Assembly: GCF_002356335.1 (NCBI RefSeq)
Contig: NZ_AP018165.1
Location: 4,092,001-4,156,000, forward strand
DNA: 64,000 nt
Direction of reading: 5' to 3'
From: [Mycobacterium] stephanolepidis
GTDB taxonomy: Bacteria; Actinomycetota; Actinomycetes; Mycobacteriales; Mycobacteriaceae
Part shown: positions 1 through 9,836 of the stretch, piece by piece
Layout: each line of letters opens with the position of its first letter
How positions within the stretch are numbered: position 1 is the first letter of the stretch
Made by a program: the position numbers and the translations under genes
Notes under the pieces: generated by a model
What the model was told of the DNA's origin: nothing
What the model saw: the letters and a program-made list of their open reading frames with translations, nothing else
Databases searched by the model: none

Positions 1-60
1 CCGGGTTGGTGCGGATCGGGATACATCACGCAACCACGGTAGTGGAGAACGACAAGACGT

Positions 61-1041
61 CTACTCCAACCAGCCCGCGACGTCCGCGGCCCAGTACGTC
101 AGCACGATGTCAGCCCCCGCGCGCCGGATCGAGGTCAACGTCTCCAGTGCCATGGCCTGCAAGTCGATCCAATTGTTCTGAGCCGCAGCGCAGATCATCG
201 AGTACTCACCCGACACCTGGTATGCCGCCACCGGCACCGGCGATACGTCGGCCACCTGACGGAGCACATCGAGGTAGGCCATCGCCGGTTTCACCATGAG
301 GATGTCGGCGCCCTCCTCGACATCGAGCTCGGCCTCGCGTAAGGCTTCCCGGCCGTTCGCCACGTCCTGCTGGTAGGTACGCCGATCTCCCTGCAGCGAC
401 GACCCCACCGCCTCGCGGAACGGCCCATAGAACGCCGAAGCGTACTTGGCCGCGTACGCCAAAATGATGACGTCGGTGTGCCCGGCGGCATCCAGTCCGT
501 CACGAATGGCGGCCACCTGACCGTCCATCATGCCGCTCGGGCCCACCACATGCGCACCCGAATTCGCCTGCGCTACCGCCATATCCGCGTACTGCTTGAG
601 TGTCACGTCATTGTCCACCCGGCCCGCGGCATCCAGTACCCCGCAATGGCCGTGATCGGTGAACTCGTCGAGGCAGGTATCGGCCATCAGCACCGTGGAG
701 TCGCCGAGGTCGGCGGAGAGGATCGACAAAGCCCGGTTGAGGATGCCCTGCGGATCCAGCCCGGCGCTGCCGGTGGCGTCCTTGTCCTTCTCCTCGGGAA
801 CTCCGAACAACATGAGTCCGCCGACACCGGCCTTCACCGCGTCCTCGGCGGCCCGGCGCAAGGATTCGATGCTGTGCTGCACCACGCCCGGCATGGACGC
901 TATGGGGCGCGATTCGGCCACCCCGTCGGCCACGAACATCGGCAATACCAACTGCCGCGGTGCCAGCGTCGTCTCGGCTACCAACCGGCGGATCGCCGGG
1001 GTGGCTCTGAGCCGGCGCGGACGCTGGTAAGGAAAAGACAC
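61..1041 (-). CDS. hemB: delta-aminolevulinic acid dehydratase (porphobilinogen synthase)
   Basis: Cytoplasmic enzyme condensing two 5-aminolevulinates to porphobilinogen in haem and corrinoid synthesis. The 326-residue product has the full family length. Visible are the two active-site lysines (K199 in AYAAKYASAFYGPFR, K251 in LMVKPAMAYLD, the Schiff-base lysine) and the metal loop DTCLDEFTDHGHCG, in which the middle cysteine of the three-cysteine zinc type is Asp125. I start at GTG 1041 because homology begins at SFPYQRPRR; the frame is open further upstream but that part is the hemD shadow. It lies 28 bp downstream of hemD at the end of the hem operon. Confidence 0.96.
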   Translation of the reverse strand: MSFPYQRPRRLRATPAIRRLVAETTLAPRQLVLPMFVADGVAESRPIASMPGVVQHSIESLRRAAEDAVKAGVGGLMLFGVPEEKDKDATGSAGLDPQGILNRALSILSADLGDSTVLMADTCLDEFTDHGHCGVLDAAGRVDNDVTLKQYADMAVAQANSGAHVVGPSGMMDGQVAAIRDGLDAAGHTDVIILAYAAKYASAFYGPFREAVGSSLQGDRRTYQQDVANGREALREAELDVEEGADILMVKPAMAYLDVLRQVADVSPVPVAAYQVSGEYSMICAAAQNNWIDLQAMALETLTSIRRAGADIVLTYWAADVAGWLE

Positions 1042-1069
1042 CGCAATGGCCTCCGCTATCTGTCCGCTG

Positions 1070-2719
1070 CTAGCGCCGACGGCTCTTCTTGCGCGGTGGC
1101 GGCAGTGCGCCCTCGGTGCGCAACCGGGCGGCATGCTCGGCAAGGGCCTCGACCAGCGGGCCGACCGCGGCGGTCTCCGGCTGCACGTCCACACGCAGCC
1201 CGAATTCGATCGCGGTCTCCGCGGTTTTCGGTCCGATACAGGCCACGATGGTGCGCGCATGCGGCTTACCGGCGATACCCACCAGATTGCGAACCGTCGA
1301 GCTCGACGTGAAGCACACGGCGTCAAATCCACCGGTCTTGATCATCTCGCGGGTCTGTGCCGCCGGCGGCGCCGCACGCACGGTGCGGTACGCGGTCACG
1401 TCGTCGATTTCCCAGCCGCGCTCGCGCAGCCCCTCGGCGAGGGTTTCGGTGGCGATATCGGCGCGAGGCAACAGCACCCGGTTCACCGGATCGAAAACGT
1501 CGTCATAGGGCGGGAACTCGTCAAGCAGACCGAGCGAGGACTGCTCGCCCGCGGGCACCAACTCGGGGTTGATACCGAACGCGCGCACCTTGTCGGCGGT
1601 GGCCTGACCCACACACGCGATCTTCACACCGGAGAACGCACGGGCGTCCAGGCCGAACTCGGCGAACTTCTCCCACACCGCACGCACCGCGTTGGTGGAG
1701 GTGAACACCACCCACTGGTAGCGACCGTCGACCAAGCCCTTGACGGCCCTTTCCATCTGGGCCGGGCTACGCGGCGGCTCGACAGCGATGGTGGGCACCT
1801 CGACCGGCAGAGCGCCGTATCCGACCAGCTTGTCGCTCATCTCGCCCGCTTGATCCTTGGTGCGCGGCACCAGCACGGTCCAGCCATACAGCGCGCGGCT
1901 CTCCCACCAGTTCAGCTTCGAGCGACCACCGACCACGCGGCCGATCGTCAATACCAGGGCACCGGTCATCGGTCCGTGTGGATCGTTGGCGTCCACCGGG
2001 ACACCGTCGATCAGCGAGGCCAGCGTGGTCTCCACGGTCCGCTGTGCGCAGGTGGTGCCCTGCGCGGTGACCGCGACCAGGGTCTGGTCGGACAAGCCGT
2101 GCTCGATGAGCGCCTTGGCGGCATCGGGTACATGCGTGGGGGTGGCGTGCAGGATCAGCGGGCCCGGAGCAGCGGCCAGCGCCGCCCAGTCCACATCGCC
2201 GCGTACATCGGCGACGGTGTGCGCAGAGCCCGGCGGTAGACCGGCGTAGGCGGGCACCGCGGTGCTCGACGACAGACCGGGCAGAATCTCGAAGGCGACC
2301 TGGGTACGGGTGACCGCGATGACCTCGGCCAGCACCGAATCGATCGAGAGCGGATCGCCCGCGACCAGCCGCACGACGTCCACACCGTTCTTGGCCTCAG
2401 CCACCAGGGTCTTGGCGACATCGGCGGGATCGCCCAGCGCCGGGCGGATGTCGATGGTCAGCGGCGGCTCGACAGCGGCCTCGACGTCACTCGACGTGGG
2501 CGCGTCATCGTTGCCGATCGCGGGTTTAGCGGGCGCGGGTTCAGGAAGCTCGACCGCGGACCCGACGAGATCTAGTACCGCGTGCGGCACATCGGGGTCG
2601 GTGAACGCGACCGTGGCGCCGGTGAGTACCGCGCGCGCCCGGACGGTCAACAGACCGGGATCTCCCGGCCCGGAACCAACGAACAGGATGCGCCCTGGCT
2701 TCTTGCGCCCTCGGGTCAC
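1070..2719 (-). CDS. hemD: bifunctional uroporphyrinogen-III methyltransferase-like / uroporphyrinogen-III synthase
   Basis: A 549-residue fusion as in M. tuberculosis Rv0511. The N-terminal tetrapyrrole-methylase fold (about residues 8-260) has the SAM loop VGSGPGDPGLLTVRA; the C-terminal HemD domain (about 280-535) should cyclise hydroxymethylbilane to uroporphyrinogen III. The methylase half looks divergent: where SUMT enzymes usually read RLKGGDP it has RLVAGDPLSID, and an Ala/Pro-rich insert lies near residues 60-95. The HemD half is the safer assignment; methyltransferase activity is uncertain. It sits 31 bp after hemC. The C-terminus is a basic tail (PPPRKKSRRR). Confidence 0.93.
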   Translation of the reverse strand: MTRGRKKPGRILFVGSGPGDPGLLTVRARAVLTGATVAFTDPDVPHAVLDLVGSAVELPEPAPAKPAIGNDDAPTSSDVEAAVEPPLTIDIRPALGDPADVAKTLVAEAKNGVDVVRLVAGDPLSIDSVLAEVIAVTRTQVAFEILPGLSSSTAVPAYAGLPPGSAHTVADVRGDVDWAALAAAPGPLILHATPTHVPDAAKALIEHGLSDQTLVAVTAQGTTCAQRTVETTLASLIDGVPVDANDPHGPMTGALVLTIGRVVGGRSKLNWWESRALYGWTVLVPRTKDQAGEMSDKLVGYGALPVEVPTIAVEPPRSPAQMERAVKGLVDGRYQWVVFTSTNAVRAVWEKFAEFGLDARAFSGVKIACVGQATADKVRAFGINPELVPAGEQSSLGLLDEFPPYDDVFDPVNRVLLPRADIATETLAEGLRERGWEIDDVTAYRTVRAAPPAAQTREMIKTGGFDAVCFTSSSTVRNLVGIAGKPHARTIVACIGPKTAETAIEFGLRVDVQPETAAVGPLVEALAEHAARLRTEGALPPPRKKSRRR

Positions 2720-2750
2720 TACTGCCTCCCATATCGGCGGTTTGCGCCGC

Positions 2751-3674
2751 CTATTCAGCTGTCATCAATGCTCGCGCACCGAGATCGAGCAGCTCCCTCG
2801 CGACCGCAAGCCCAAGCTCTGCGGCCCGATCGGGGGTGCCAATCCCGGAGGCCCGAATCACGTCAGATCCGTCCAGCGCCGCCGCACATCCGCGCAACGA
2901 CAGTTCGTCGAAGACGCGGCCATCCTCATCAATCGACTCGACCACCTCGGCGATCGCGCCAACCGGTGCGGTACAGCCCGCCTCCAGCTCGGCAAGCAGA
3001 GCCCTTTCGGCAGTCACCGCGGCGCGCGTGTCGGCGTGATCGAGTTCCGCCAGTACAGCCACCAGATCGGTGACTTCACTGCGGCACTCCACCGCCAGCG
3101 CTCCCTGAGCCGGCGCGGGCAACACCTGCACCGGTTCCAGTGTCTCGGTGATGCGGTCCAGACGTCCGATACGGGCCAAACCCGCCCGGGCGACTACCAC
3201 AGCATCAAGATCACCATTGGAGACCCTGCTCAACCTGGTATCCAGGTTGCCTCTTAGGGGGCGAATTTCCAAACCGAGACCCAGTGCTCTAAGCTGCGCG
3301 GCCCGCCGCGGGGACGAGGTACCGATCACCGAGCCCGTCGGCAACTCCCCCAGCACCAGTCCGTCCCGGGCCACGAGGGCGTCCCGATAGTCCTCACGAG
3401 GCGGAATGGCGGCGATGACGAAGCGCGGGTCGGCCGCAGTTGGCAAATCTTTGTAGGAATGCACGGCAACGTCGACGACGTTATCGGCGATGGCCTCACG
3501 CAGAGCGGCCGTGAAGACCCCCACACCGATTTGCTCGACGGGTGCCGACGACTGGTCCCCGGCCGTCGTCACGATTACCAGCTCTGCCTCGTGTCCTTTG
3601 GCGCGCAGCGCATCCCGGATAACCCCGGCTTGAGTCGTCGCTAACAGACTGCCGCGGGTGCCAATTCGGATCAT
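2751..3674 (-). CDS. hemC: hydroxymethylbilane synthase (porphobilinogen deaminase)
   Basis: Polymerises four porphobilinogens to hydroxymethylbilane in the cytoplasm. The 307-residue product starts [12 protein letters not shown], the normal family start. Asp76 in HSYKDLPTA is the expected catalytic acid, SSPRR near 120 binds the cofactor, and Cys234 in [12 protein letters not shown] is the dipyrromethane attachment cysteine. The ATG overlaps the hemA stop by 4 bp, so translational coupling within hemA-hemC-hemD-hemB is likely. Confidence 0.97.
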   Translation of the reverse strand: MIRIGTRGSLLATTQAGVIRDALRAKGHEAELVIVTTAGDQSSAPVEQIGVGVFTAALREAIADNVVDVAVHSYKDLPTAADPRFVIAAIPPREDYRDALVARDGLVLGELPTGSVIGTSSPRRAAQLRALGLGLEIRPLRGNLDTRLSRVSNGDLDAVVVARAGLARIGRLDRITETLEPVQVLPAPAQGALAVECRSEVTDLVAVLAELDHADTRAAVTAERALLAELEAGCTAPVGAIAEVVESIDEDGRVFDELSLRGCAAALDGSDVIRASGIGTPDRAAELGLAVARELLDLGARALMTAE

Positions 3675-5011
3675 CGGCTCTCTTCGTGTAATTCCTTTGT
3701 GGCGAGCGGCAATTCGCCGGCCGTGGCCACCGCCTCGACGGTATGCGGATCGAGCTCGAAGAGCTCGCGCAACGCCTCGGCATAACTGTCACCACCGGGC
3801 GCCGACGCCAGCTGCTTCACCCGCACCGTGGGGGCGTGCAACAGCTTGTCGACGACTCGGCGAACTGTCTTGGCGACCTCGTCGCGCTCGGCCCCCGCCA
3901 GGCTCGGCAGCCGGCCATCCAGCCGCAGCAGCTCGGCCTCCACCACTTCAGCGGCCCGCTGACGCAACGCGGTGACCGTCGGGGTGACCTCGGCCATCCG
4001 CTCGCCGGTCAGATATCGGGCCACCTCGTCGTTGACGATCTGACGGGCAGCGCCCGCATCATCGGCCGCCGCACGCGCGGTGGGCTCACGCTGGATACGT
4101 TCCATGTCCACCACGACGACGCCGGGCAGCCCGGCCACCGTCGGATCGACGTCGCGCGGCATGCCCAGATCGCAGAATACGAGTTGACGACCACCACCCA
4201 GGGCGCGGTGGACATCGGCCAGTGAGATCACCGGCCGGACCGCCCCGGTGCAGGAAACCACCACATCGGCCTGTGCCAACGCCTGGTCGATATGGTCCAG
4301 GGTGATCGCCTGCGCGTTCACGCCCGCCTCGCGCGCGGTCGCGGCGAGCCGTTGCGCACGCTCGGCACTGCGGTTCACCACCCAGAGATTGTCGATCCCG
4401 GCGCGAATCAGCTGCGCGGTCGCCAGTGAGCCCATCGAGCCTGCACCCACCACGGCGGCCGTGCGTCCGGGCAGACCATCGAGCTTGCCGTCCGCCAGAT
4501 TCAGTGCCACCGACACCACTGAGGCACCGGCTGCGTCGATACCGGTCTCCGAATGCACTCGCTTACCCACACGCAACGCGCTTTGAGACAGCTCGTGCAG
4601 CACCCGGCCCACCGCCTGATGCGTTTCGGCGGTGGCATACGCATTGCGTACCTGACCCAGCACCTGCTGCTCGCCGATCACCATGGAATCCAGGCCGCTG
4701 GCCACCGCGAACAGGTGCTCGACGGCGGCCTCGCTGTACCGGACGTAGGCGTATTTGGTGAGCTCGTTCATGCCCATGCCGGCGTGGCGGGCGATCGCCT
4801 CACCGATGACGGTCAGGCCGCCGTGGAAGGCCTCAACCACGGCATATACCTCGACCCGGTTGCAGGTCGAGAGCACCATGACCTCTGTGACCAGGGGTGA
4901 TTGCAGAATGTGTTCGATGATCTTGGGCTGATCGGCCTCGCCAATCGCCAGCTTCTCCAGCACCGGCACAGGCGCGCTACGGTGCGAGGCTCCGAACAGC
5001 AGGACACTCAC
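3671..5011 (-). CDS. hemA: glutamyl-tRNA reductase
   Basis: First committed enzyme of the C5 haem pathway: NADPH reduction of glutamyl-tRNA to glutamate-1-semialdehyde. The 446 residues include the catalytic Cys50 in [12 protein letters not shown], the NADPH-binding GAGSMGSLA segment around residues 190-200 and the C-terminal dimerisation helices. The start [15 protein letters not shown] is the conserved one. It follows the small glutaredoxin-like gene by 111 bp and overlaps hemC by 4 bp. Confidence 0.97.
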   Translation of the reverse strand: MSVLLFGASHRSAPVPVLEKLAIGEADQPKIIEHILQSPLVTEVMVLSTCNRVEVYAVVEAFHGGLTVIGEAIARHAGMGMNELTKYAYVRYSEAAVEHLFAVASGLDSMVIGEQQVLGQVRNAYATAETHQAVGRVLHELSQSALRVGKRVHSETGIDAAGASVVSVALNLADGKLDGLPGRTAAVVGAGSMGSLATAQLIRAGIDNLWVVNRSAERAQRLAATAREAGVNAQAITLDHIDQALAQADVVVSCTGAVRPVISLADVHRALGGGRQLVFCDLGMPRDVDPTVAGLPGVVVVDMERIQREPTARAAADDAGAARQIVNDEVARYLTGERMAEVTPTVTALRQRAAEVVEAELLRLDGRLPSLAGAERDEVAKTVRRVVDKLLHAPTVRVKQLASAPGGDSYAEALRELFELDPHTVEAVATAGELPLATKELHEESR

Positions 5012-5122
5012 CGCAGGTCACTCCGCTGACATCTCACTGTCCAGCTCCCTTGCTTTTGGTGAGGCTCGAACTTCATGCACGGTAGCCCGAAAATGGCCAC
5101 TGGGCAAAATCCAAACAGCCTG

Positions 5123-5377
5123 TTATCGGTCACGTTTCAGGTCCGCCCGGAGCCGAGGCTCGTCTACTTCCCAATAGCTGTGCTCCTGACCGTCCAGCAG
5201 CACCACCGGAAGCCGGTCGCCGAACTCCGCCCGCAAAGACGAATCTGTGATCGCGGCCTCATCCACATCGGTGACCGTGAGTGGGACCCCGAACTCGTCG
5301 GCCAGGGCCACCAATTCACGCTGCGCACGTTCGCAGGCAGAGCACCCCACACGTGTCAGCAGCGTTAGTGACGTCAT
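5123..5377 (-). CDS. glutaredoxin-like protein (Rv0508 family)
   Basis: An 84-residue thioredoxin-fold mini-protein with a CxxC motif, Cys12 and Cys15 in VGCSACERA. The C-terminal half contains the expected [20 protein letters not shown] segment. In M. tuberculosis the same gene (Rv0508) precedes hemA. A role in thiol-disulfide exchange is family knowledge; a specific tie to glutamyl-tRNA reductase is only suggested by position. It is divergent from the SerB1-like gene, with a shared 98-bp promoter region. Confidence 0.9.
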   Translation of the reverse strand: MTSLTLLTRVGCSACERAQRELVALADEFGVPLTVTDVDEAAITDSSLRAEFGDRLPVVLLDGQEHSYWEVDEPRLRADLKRDR

Positions 5378-5475
5378 ATGTCAATTCTGCCACCGGGTCC
5401 CCCGAGTTCCCGCCACCCTCAGTAGGGTTAAACGGCATTCGGAAACGGCGGACAGGAAGGGCGGTTAAGCCGGTC

Positions 5476-6399
5476 ATGACCAGCCCCCAGATCAACGGCG
5501 ACCCCCCTACCGAAGGCCCCGCGGAGGAACAGCTGCTGGCCGAGGCGTTCGCCGAAGACGTCGCACGCGCCGCCTCCTTCGCCGAGGCAGACGCCGCGGC
5601 GGCCACCGAGCAGCCCACGGTTCCGCCGCCCGCCGATCTGACCGCCGCCGCGTTCTTCGACGTCGACAACACCCTGGTGCATGGCTCCTCGCTGGTGCAC
5701 TTCGGCCGCGGTCTGGCGCAGCGCGACTATTTCCAGTACTCGGACATGCTGCAGTTCGTCTGGGCGCAGGCGAAGTTCCGGCTGACCGGCCGGGAGAACT
5801 CCGACGATGTCGCGGCGGGTCGGCAAAAAGCGCTCTCTTTCATCGAGGGCCGCAGTGTCGATGAACTCGTCACACTCAGCGAGGAGATCTACGACGAGAC
5901 GCTCGCCGACAAGATCTGGCCCGGCACCAGGGCGCTGACCCAGATGCACCTCGACGCCGGCCAACAGGTGTGGCTCGTCACGGCCACTCCCAAGGAGCTG
6001 GCCGAGACCATCGCCCGGCGGCTGGGGCTTACCGGGGCGCTGGGCACCGTCGCGGAATCGGTGGACGGGGTGTTCACCGGCCGGCTGGTGGGCGACATCC
6101 TGCACGGGCCGGGCAAGGCACGGGCCGTGCGCAACCTGGCCATCCGCAATGGGTTGAATCTCAAGCGCTGCACCGCCTACAGCGACAGCATCAACGATGT
6201 GCCGATGCTCTCCCTGGTGGGAACCGCGGTGGCCATCAATCCCGATGCCGAGCTGCGGGACGTGGCACGACGCCGGGGGTGGGAGGTCCGCGACTTCCGT
6301 ACCGCGCGCAAGGCGGCCCGAATCGGCGTGCCCTCGGCGGTGCTGCTCGGGGCCGCGGGTGGAGCCCTCGCGGCCGCACTGGCCCGTCGTGAGAAGTAA
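5476..6399 (+). CDS. serB1: HAD-family phosphatase, SerB1-like (Rv0505c family)
   Basis: A 307-residue HAD-IB hydrolase. The nucleophile motif DVDNT (Asp62, Asp64) follows an acidic, probably disordered N-terminus of about 55 residues. Motif II is in VTATPKELA, and motif III/IV is GPGKA followed by [13 protein letters not shown]-terminal hydrophobic stretch ([20 protein letters not shown]) before RREK may anchor it to the membrane. ATG 5476 is used; a purine-rich stretch lies about 14 nt upstream, which is long for an RBS, so the start could differ. Phosphoserine phosphatase is the usual label, but the true substrate is unproven. Confidence 0.88.
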   Translation: MTSPQINGDPPTEGPAEEQLLAEAFAEDVARAASFAEADAAAATEQPTVPPPADLTAAAFFDVDNTLVHGSSLVHFGRGLAQRDYFQYSDMLQFVWAQAKFRLTGRENSDDVAAGRQKALSFIEGRSVDELVTLSEEIYDETLADKIWPGTRALTQMHLDAGQQVWLVTATPKELAETIARRLGLTGALGTVAESVDGVFTGRLVGDILHGPGKARAVRNLAIRNGLNLKRCTAYSDSINDVPMLSLVGTAVAINPDAELRDVARRRGWEVRDFRTARKAARIGVPSAVLLGAAGGALAAALARREK

Positions 6400-6484
6400 C
6401 GATCGGCATTACCGCTGCTGATAGGCTCAGCGCCGCTTGAACTGTCTAGATTCGTACCTGACCTGCAGCGAAATGGGTTAATGC

Positions 6485-6952
6485 ATGGCCATCCGCCAAG
6501 ACATCGTCGGAACGCACTACCGCTACCCCGATTACTTCGAGGTCGGCCGCGAGAAGATGCGTGAATTCGCCGCGGCCATCAAGGACGAGTGCGAGGTGAA
6601 CTCGGGCGTCGTGGCCCCCATCACCTTCCTGGCGGTCGCGGGCCGGCGCGTGCAACACAAGATCTTCACCGAGATGGATCTGCCCATCAACGTGGCACGC
6701 GTGTTGCACCGCGACCAGAAGCTCAAGTTCCACCGCCCCATCAAGGCGGGCGACCGGCTGTACTTCGACAGCTACCTGGACAGTGTGCTGGAGTCGCACG
6801 GCATGGTGACGGCCGAAGTGCGGGCCGAGGTGACCGATGCCGACGGCGAACCCGTCGCGACGAGCATCGTGACCATGATCGGCGAGGCCGAAGGCCACGA
6901 AACCGACGCGGCTTCCATGGCCGCGAACATCGCCTCGCATCGCAAGGCTTAG
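6485..6952 (+). CDS. hadD: HadD-like (3R)-hydroxyacyl-ACP dehydratase subunit (Rv0504c family)
   Basis: A 155-residue single hot-dog protein of the MaoC N-terminal (FAS1_DH_region) family, related to HadA and HadC of mycolic acid FAS-II. It starts [24 protein letters not shown] and keeps the [13 protein letters not shown] segment typical of the paralogues. M. tuberculosis Rv0504c has the same place beside serB1, and the M. smegmatis orthologue has been linked to mycolate elongation; that role is transferred by family. ATG 6485 is chosen; ATG 6481 is out of frame. Its stop overlaps the convergent AraC gene by 4 bp. Confidence 0.88.
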   Translation: MAIRQDIVGTHYRYPDYFEVGREKMREFAAAIKDECEVNSGVVAPITFLAVAGRRVQHKIFTEMDLPINVARVLHRDQKLKFHRPIKAGDRLYFDSYLDSVLESHGMVTAEVRAEVTDADGEPVATSIVTMIGEAEGHETDAASMAANIASHRKA

Positions 6953-7953
6953 CGGCCTCGACGGTCCTGCCGATAGGTGCTGGGGGTTGTCCCGAACCAG
7001 CGCTTGCAGCTTCGGGTGAAGACGCTCTGCTCGGCGTAGCCGAGCTGCCTGCTCAGATGATCCAGACTCAGATCGGTATCGGACAGCAGTCGCTCGGCAG
7101 CCTCCCGACGGGTTTGGTCGACGAGCTCGGCGAAGGTCGTGCCCTCGGCTCCGAGTCGCCGCTGCAGCGCCTTCGGATGCACCCCGAGGTGTAAGGCGAT
7201 GTCCCCCAAACCAATCGCTCCGGTCGGCAGTAGCTGCCGAATAAGGAGACGGGCCAGCCGGCTGGAATCCGGTTTGCGGTTGGCCTGAGTGCCCGTCAAG
7301 TAGTCGACGGCGGTCTGGTGCGCAAGATGGTCCTTGGGCAGCGATTTCTGCATGTCGGTGGCGCGCAGGGTGAAACCGCCGACAGGCTCGCAGAAGAACG
7401 GCGGACAGCCGAAATAGCGCTGATACCCCGCGGCCGCGGTGAGTGCCTGGTGCGGTAGATGAACGGACACAGGCCGGTAGCTCCCGCCCAGGAAGTGGTG
7501 CAGCACCCGCAGTGTGACACCCAACGACAGTTCGACTGCCTGCGCCTGCGGAGGGGCGGGGGTCAGTAGATACTCGAACTCGAACCTGCAAAGCTCCGGA
7601 TCCCGATGCTCCGTGACCCGAGTGCCTATCGCCGGACAGTATGCGCCCATGAACTTTTCGAGAATCGCGAACGCGTCGGAGACCGTGGCCGCCGTGCGCG
7701 CCGCCAAACCCACCGGCCCCAGGATTTCGATGCCCTGCCGACGGGCCAGTCGGCGCCCGAAGTCCGGTGCGTTCAGGGCCATCGCGGTCTCCTCCAGTGC
7801 GCGAGCACCGTTGCGCAGAGAGATGAACCGCTCGTATGAACCGGCGTCCGGCGACGAAACCCGCGCTCTGGCAAGCAGTTCGCTGCCGTCTCCGCCGAGT
7901 TCGGCCACCAGCTGGTGATAGTTGGTGAGCGCCGAACCCCGGATCACCGACAT
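6949..7953 (-). CDS. AraC-family transcriptional regulator
   Basis: A 334-residue protein with an N-terminal arabinose-binding-like sensor domain of the type found in OruR/ArgR-like AraC regulators, and a C-terminal double HTH (about residues 235-330: [19 protein letters not shown] and [22 protein letters not shown]). It is divergent from the exported-protein operon at 8063, and the 109-bp gap carries direct and inverted repeats at 7963-7994. It therefore probably controls that operon. The effector is unknown; fatty acids or related small ligands are common for this subgroup. Confidence 0.88.
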   Translation of the reverse strand: MSVIRGSALTNYHQLVAELGGDGSELLARARVSSPDAGSYERFISLRNGARALEETAMALNAPDFGRRLARRQGIEILGPVGLAARTAATVSDAFAILEKFMGAYCPAIGTRVTEHRDPELCRFEFEYLLTPAPPQAQAVELSLGVTLRVLHHFLGGSYRPVSVHLPHQALTAAAGYQRYFGCPPFFCEPVGGFTLRATDMQKSLPKDHLAHQTAVDYLTGTQANRKPDSSRLARLLIRQLLPTGAIGLGDIALHLGVHPKALQRRLGAEGTTFAELVDQTRREAAERLLSDTDLSLDHLSRQLGYAEQSVFTRSCKRWFGTTPSTYRQDRRGR

Positions 7954-7962
7954 GTCTCAAAC

Positions 7963-7994
7963 TGTCAAATATTTGTCTTCCAATGTCAAGACAA
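7963..7994. promoter_or_regulatory. candidate AraC operator in the divergent AraC / lipoprotein promoter region
   Basis: TGTCAA occurs twice, at 7963-7968 and 7984-7989, exactly 21 bp apart (two helical turns), as expected for an AraC-type dimer. Overlapping it is an inverted repeat with 7-bp arms, TTGTCTT (7973-7979) and AAGACAA (7988-7994). Function is inferred from position only. Confidence 0.4.
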
Positions 7995-8062
7995 GCAGGC
8001 GCGATGTGCTGCACGATCAACGTTCGGCGAACAAGTTCGTCATAACAGGAGAGGGTGAGCCC

Positions 8063-9481
8063 GTGAAGGTTTGGTGTACGCGGTGGACAAAATTATTGGT
8101 CGTGATGAGCACTGTCGCATTGGCGGCGGGACTTACCAGCTGCTCGAAAGAGTCTGATTCCCAGAAGCTTTCCACCGATGAAGCCAAGGCTATCGCCATG
8201 GACGCGTACATCTATGGCTACGCCCTCATCACCATGGAGATGACCCGCCGCGTAATGACCAACGTGGAGAAGGTCGAATCTCCGCGTGCCCCAATGGGAC
8301 AGCTCATGCGGATGCGCGAGTATCCCAACGCGGCCTTCCGCGATGTCACCGCGCCGAATGCCGACACCCTGTACACGAACGCATTCCTCGACGTCGGCAA
8401 GGAACCGTGGGTCGTGAGCCTGCCCGATGCCCATGACCGCTATTACCTGCTACCCATGCTCGACGGGTATACCAACGTCTTCGAGGTACCCGGCAAACGC
8501 ACGACGGGCACCGGCCCCCAGACTTATGCCATCACCGGCCCTGGCTGGAAAGGCGAACTGCCCCAAGGGGTCAAGGAATACAAGTCGCCGACGTCGATCG
8601 TGTGGCTACTGGGTCGCATCTACTGCACCGGAACCCCGGAGGATCACGCCGCCGTCCACAAGATGCAGGACGACATCTCGCTGGTGCCGTTGAGTTCGTA
8701 CGGCAAGCAGTACACCCCGCCCGCCGGCACCGTAGACCCGAGCATCGACATGAAAACCCCTGTCCGTGACCAGGTCAACAATCTGAGCACCAAGGCGTAC
8801 TTCGACCTGCTGGCCACCCTGATGAAAGACAATCCACCCACCGAGGCCGACAAGCCGATTGTGGAGAAGATGGCGAAGATCGGCATCGAGGCCGGAAAAC
8901 CCTTCGGCGCCGACACCGTCAGCGCCCTGCAATCGGTGCCCAAGGAAGCATTCGGCAAGATCATGGCGCACTTCAAGGACGCCGGCGAGAACATCAACGG
9001 GTGGGTGTTCACCACCAAGACGGGCGTATACGGCACCGAGTACCTACAGCGCGCAACGGTCACCGCAATCGGGCTGGGCGCAAACCGACCCGAGGATGCC
9101 GTCTACCCCACCTCGGACGTCGACAACGCCGGGAAACCGTATGACGGGTCACGTGAGTACGTGCTGCACTTCGACAAGGATCAGCTACCACCTGCCGAGG
9201 GGTTCTGGTCACTGACGATGTACGACGCGGCAATGTTCTTCGTCGACAACCCACTGGACCGGTACACACTGAGCCAGCGCAACAACTTCGCGACCAACCC
9301 CGACGGATCGGTGGATTTGTATCTGCAACACAACAATCCCGGACCAGGAAAGGAGTCAAACTGGCTCCCCGCACCCGAGGGTAAGTTCAACCTCATGCTC
9401 CGCCTGTACTGGCCGAAGGAGACTCCGCCGTCGATCATTGACGGCACCTGGAAACCACCCGCCGTGCAACAAATCCCGTAA
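8063..9481 (+). CDS. exported lipoprotein with DUF1254 and DUF1214 domains
   Basis: From GTG 8063 (preceded by AGGAGAGGG at 8047-8055) the product has 472 residues. A basic n-region, a hydrophobic core and a lipobox (LTSC) give a lipidated mature N-terminus at about residue 25. The DUF1254 region follows (YIYGYALITMEMTRR, PNADTLYTNAFLDVG, YYLLPMLDGYTNVF), then the DUF1214 region (GFWSLTMYDAAMFFVDNPLDRYTL). The family is common in actinobacteria and its biochemical role is unknown. It is first gene of a three-gene set of exported proteins, 10 bp before the hemophore-like gene. Confidence 0.88.
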   Translation: MKVWCTRWTKLLVVMSTVALAAGLTSCSKESDSQKLSTDEAKAIAMDAYIYGYALITMEMTRRVMTNVEKVESPRAPMGQLMRMREYPNAAFRDVTAPNADTLYTNAFLDVGKEPWVVSLPDAHDRYYLLPMLDGYTNVFEVPGKRTTGTGPQTYAITGPGWKGELPQGVKEYKSPTSIVWLLGRIYCTGTPEDHAAVHKMQDDISLVPLSSYGKQYTPPAGTVDPSIDMKTPVRDQVNNLSTKAYFDLLATLMKDNPPTEADKPIVEKMAKIGIEAGKPFGADTVSALQSVPKEAFGKIMAHFKDAGENINGWVFTTKTGVYGTEYLQRATVTAIGLGANRPEDAVYPTSDVDNAGKPYDGSREYVLHFDKDQLPPAEGFWSLTMYDAAMFFVDNPLDRYTLSQRNNFATNPDGSVDLYLQHNNPGPGKESNWLPAPEGKFNLMLRLYWPKETPPSIIDGTWKPPAVQQIP

Positions 9482-9491
9482 GGAGATATCC

Positions 9492-9836
9492 ATGAAACTC
9501 GTTGTCACAAGCCTGTTTACAGCATTGGGCGCCGCAGCACTCTTCACCGCGGTGGCCGCGAACGCCGAGCCCGAGCGGCCGCCGAACTGTACGGCGGCCG
9601 ACCTCGCCGGGGTCTCGGCGGGCGTCGCCGCCTCCACATCGAGTTATCTGTTCACCCACCCGGAGGTCAACGACTTCTTCACAAGCCTTGCGGGCAAGCC
9701 GCACAGCGAGATGCAGAGCGCGGTGAAGGCCTACTTCAGCACCAACCAGGAGGCCGAGAACGATCTGCGCTCCATCCGCCAGCCCGTGGTCGACTTCCGC
9801 GAGCGCTGCCAGCTGCCGCAGGAGCGGCAGCCATGA
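9492..9836 (+). CDS. hemophore-related / MHB-domain exported protein
   Basis: A 114-residue secreted protein. It starts ATG 9492 after AAGGAGA, with a signal peptide ending at AANA (about residue 24). The mature domain (NCTAADLAGVSAGVAASTSSYLFTHPE..., two cysteines) matches the mycobacterial haem-binding (Rv0203-like) helical family. I cannot assign a haem ligand by eye, so binding is inferred from the family. Its ATGA overlap with the next gene suggests co-translation. Confidence 0.82.
   Translation: MKLVVTSLFTALGAAALFTAVAANAEPERPPNCTAADLAGVSAGVAASTSSYLFTHPEVNDFFTSLAGKPHSEMQSAVKAYFSTNQEAENDLRSIRQPVVDFRERCQLPQERQP

Noticed and set aside
478..1311. Large plus-strand open frames opposite hemB/hemD
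   Set aside because: Shadow frames of high-GC genes; no domain, RBS or family match, whereas hemB and hemD are unmistakable.
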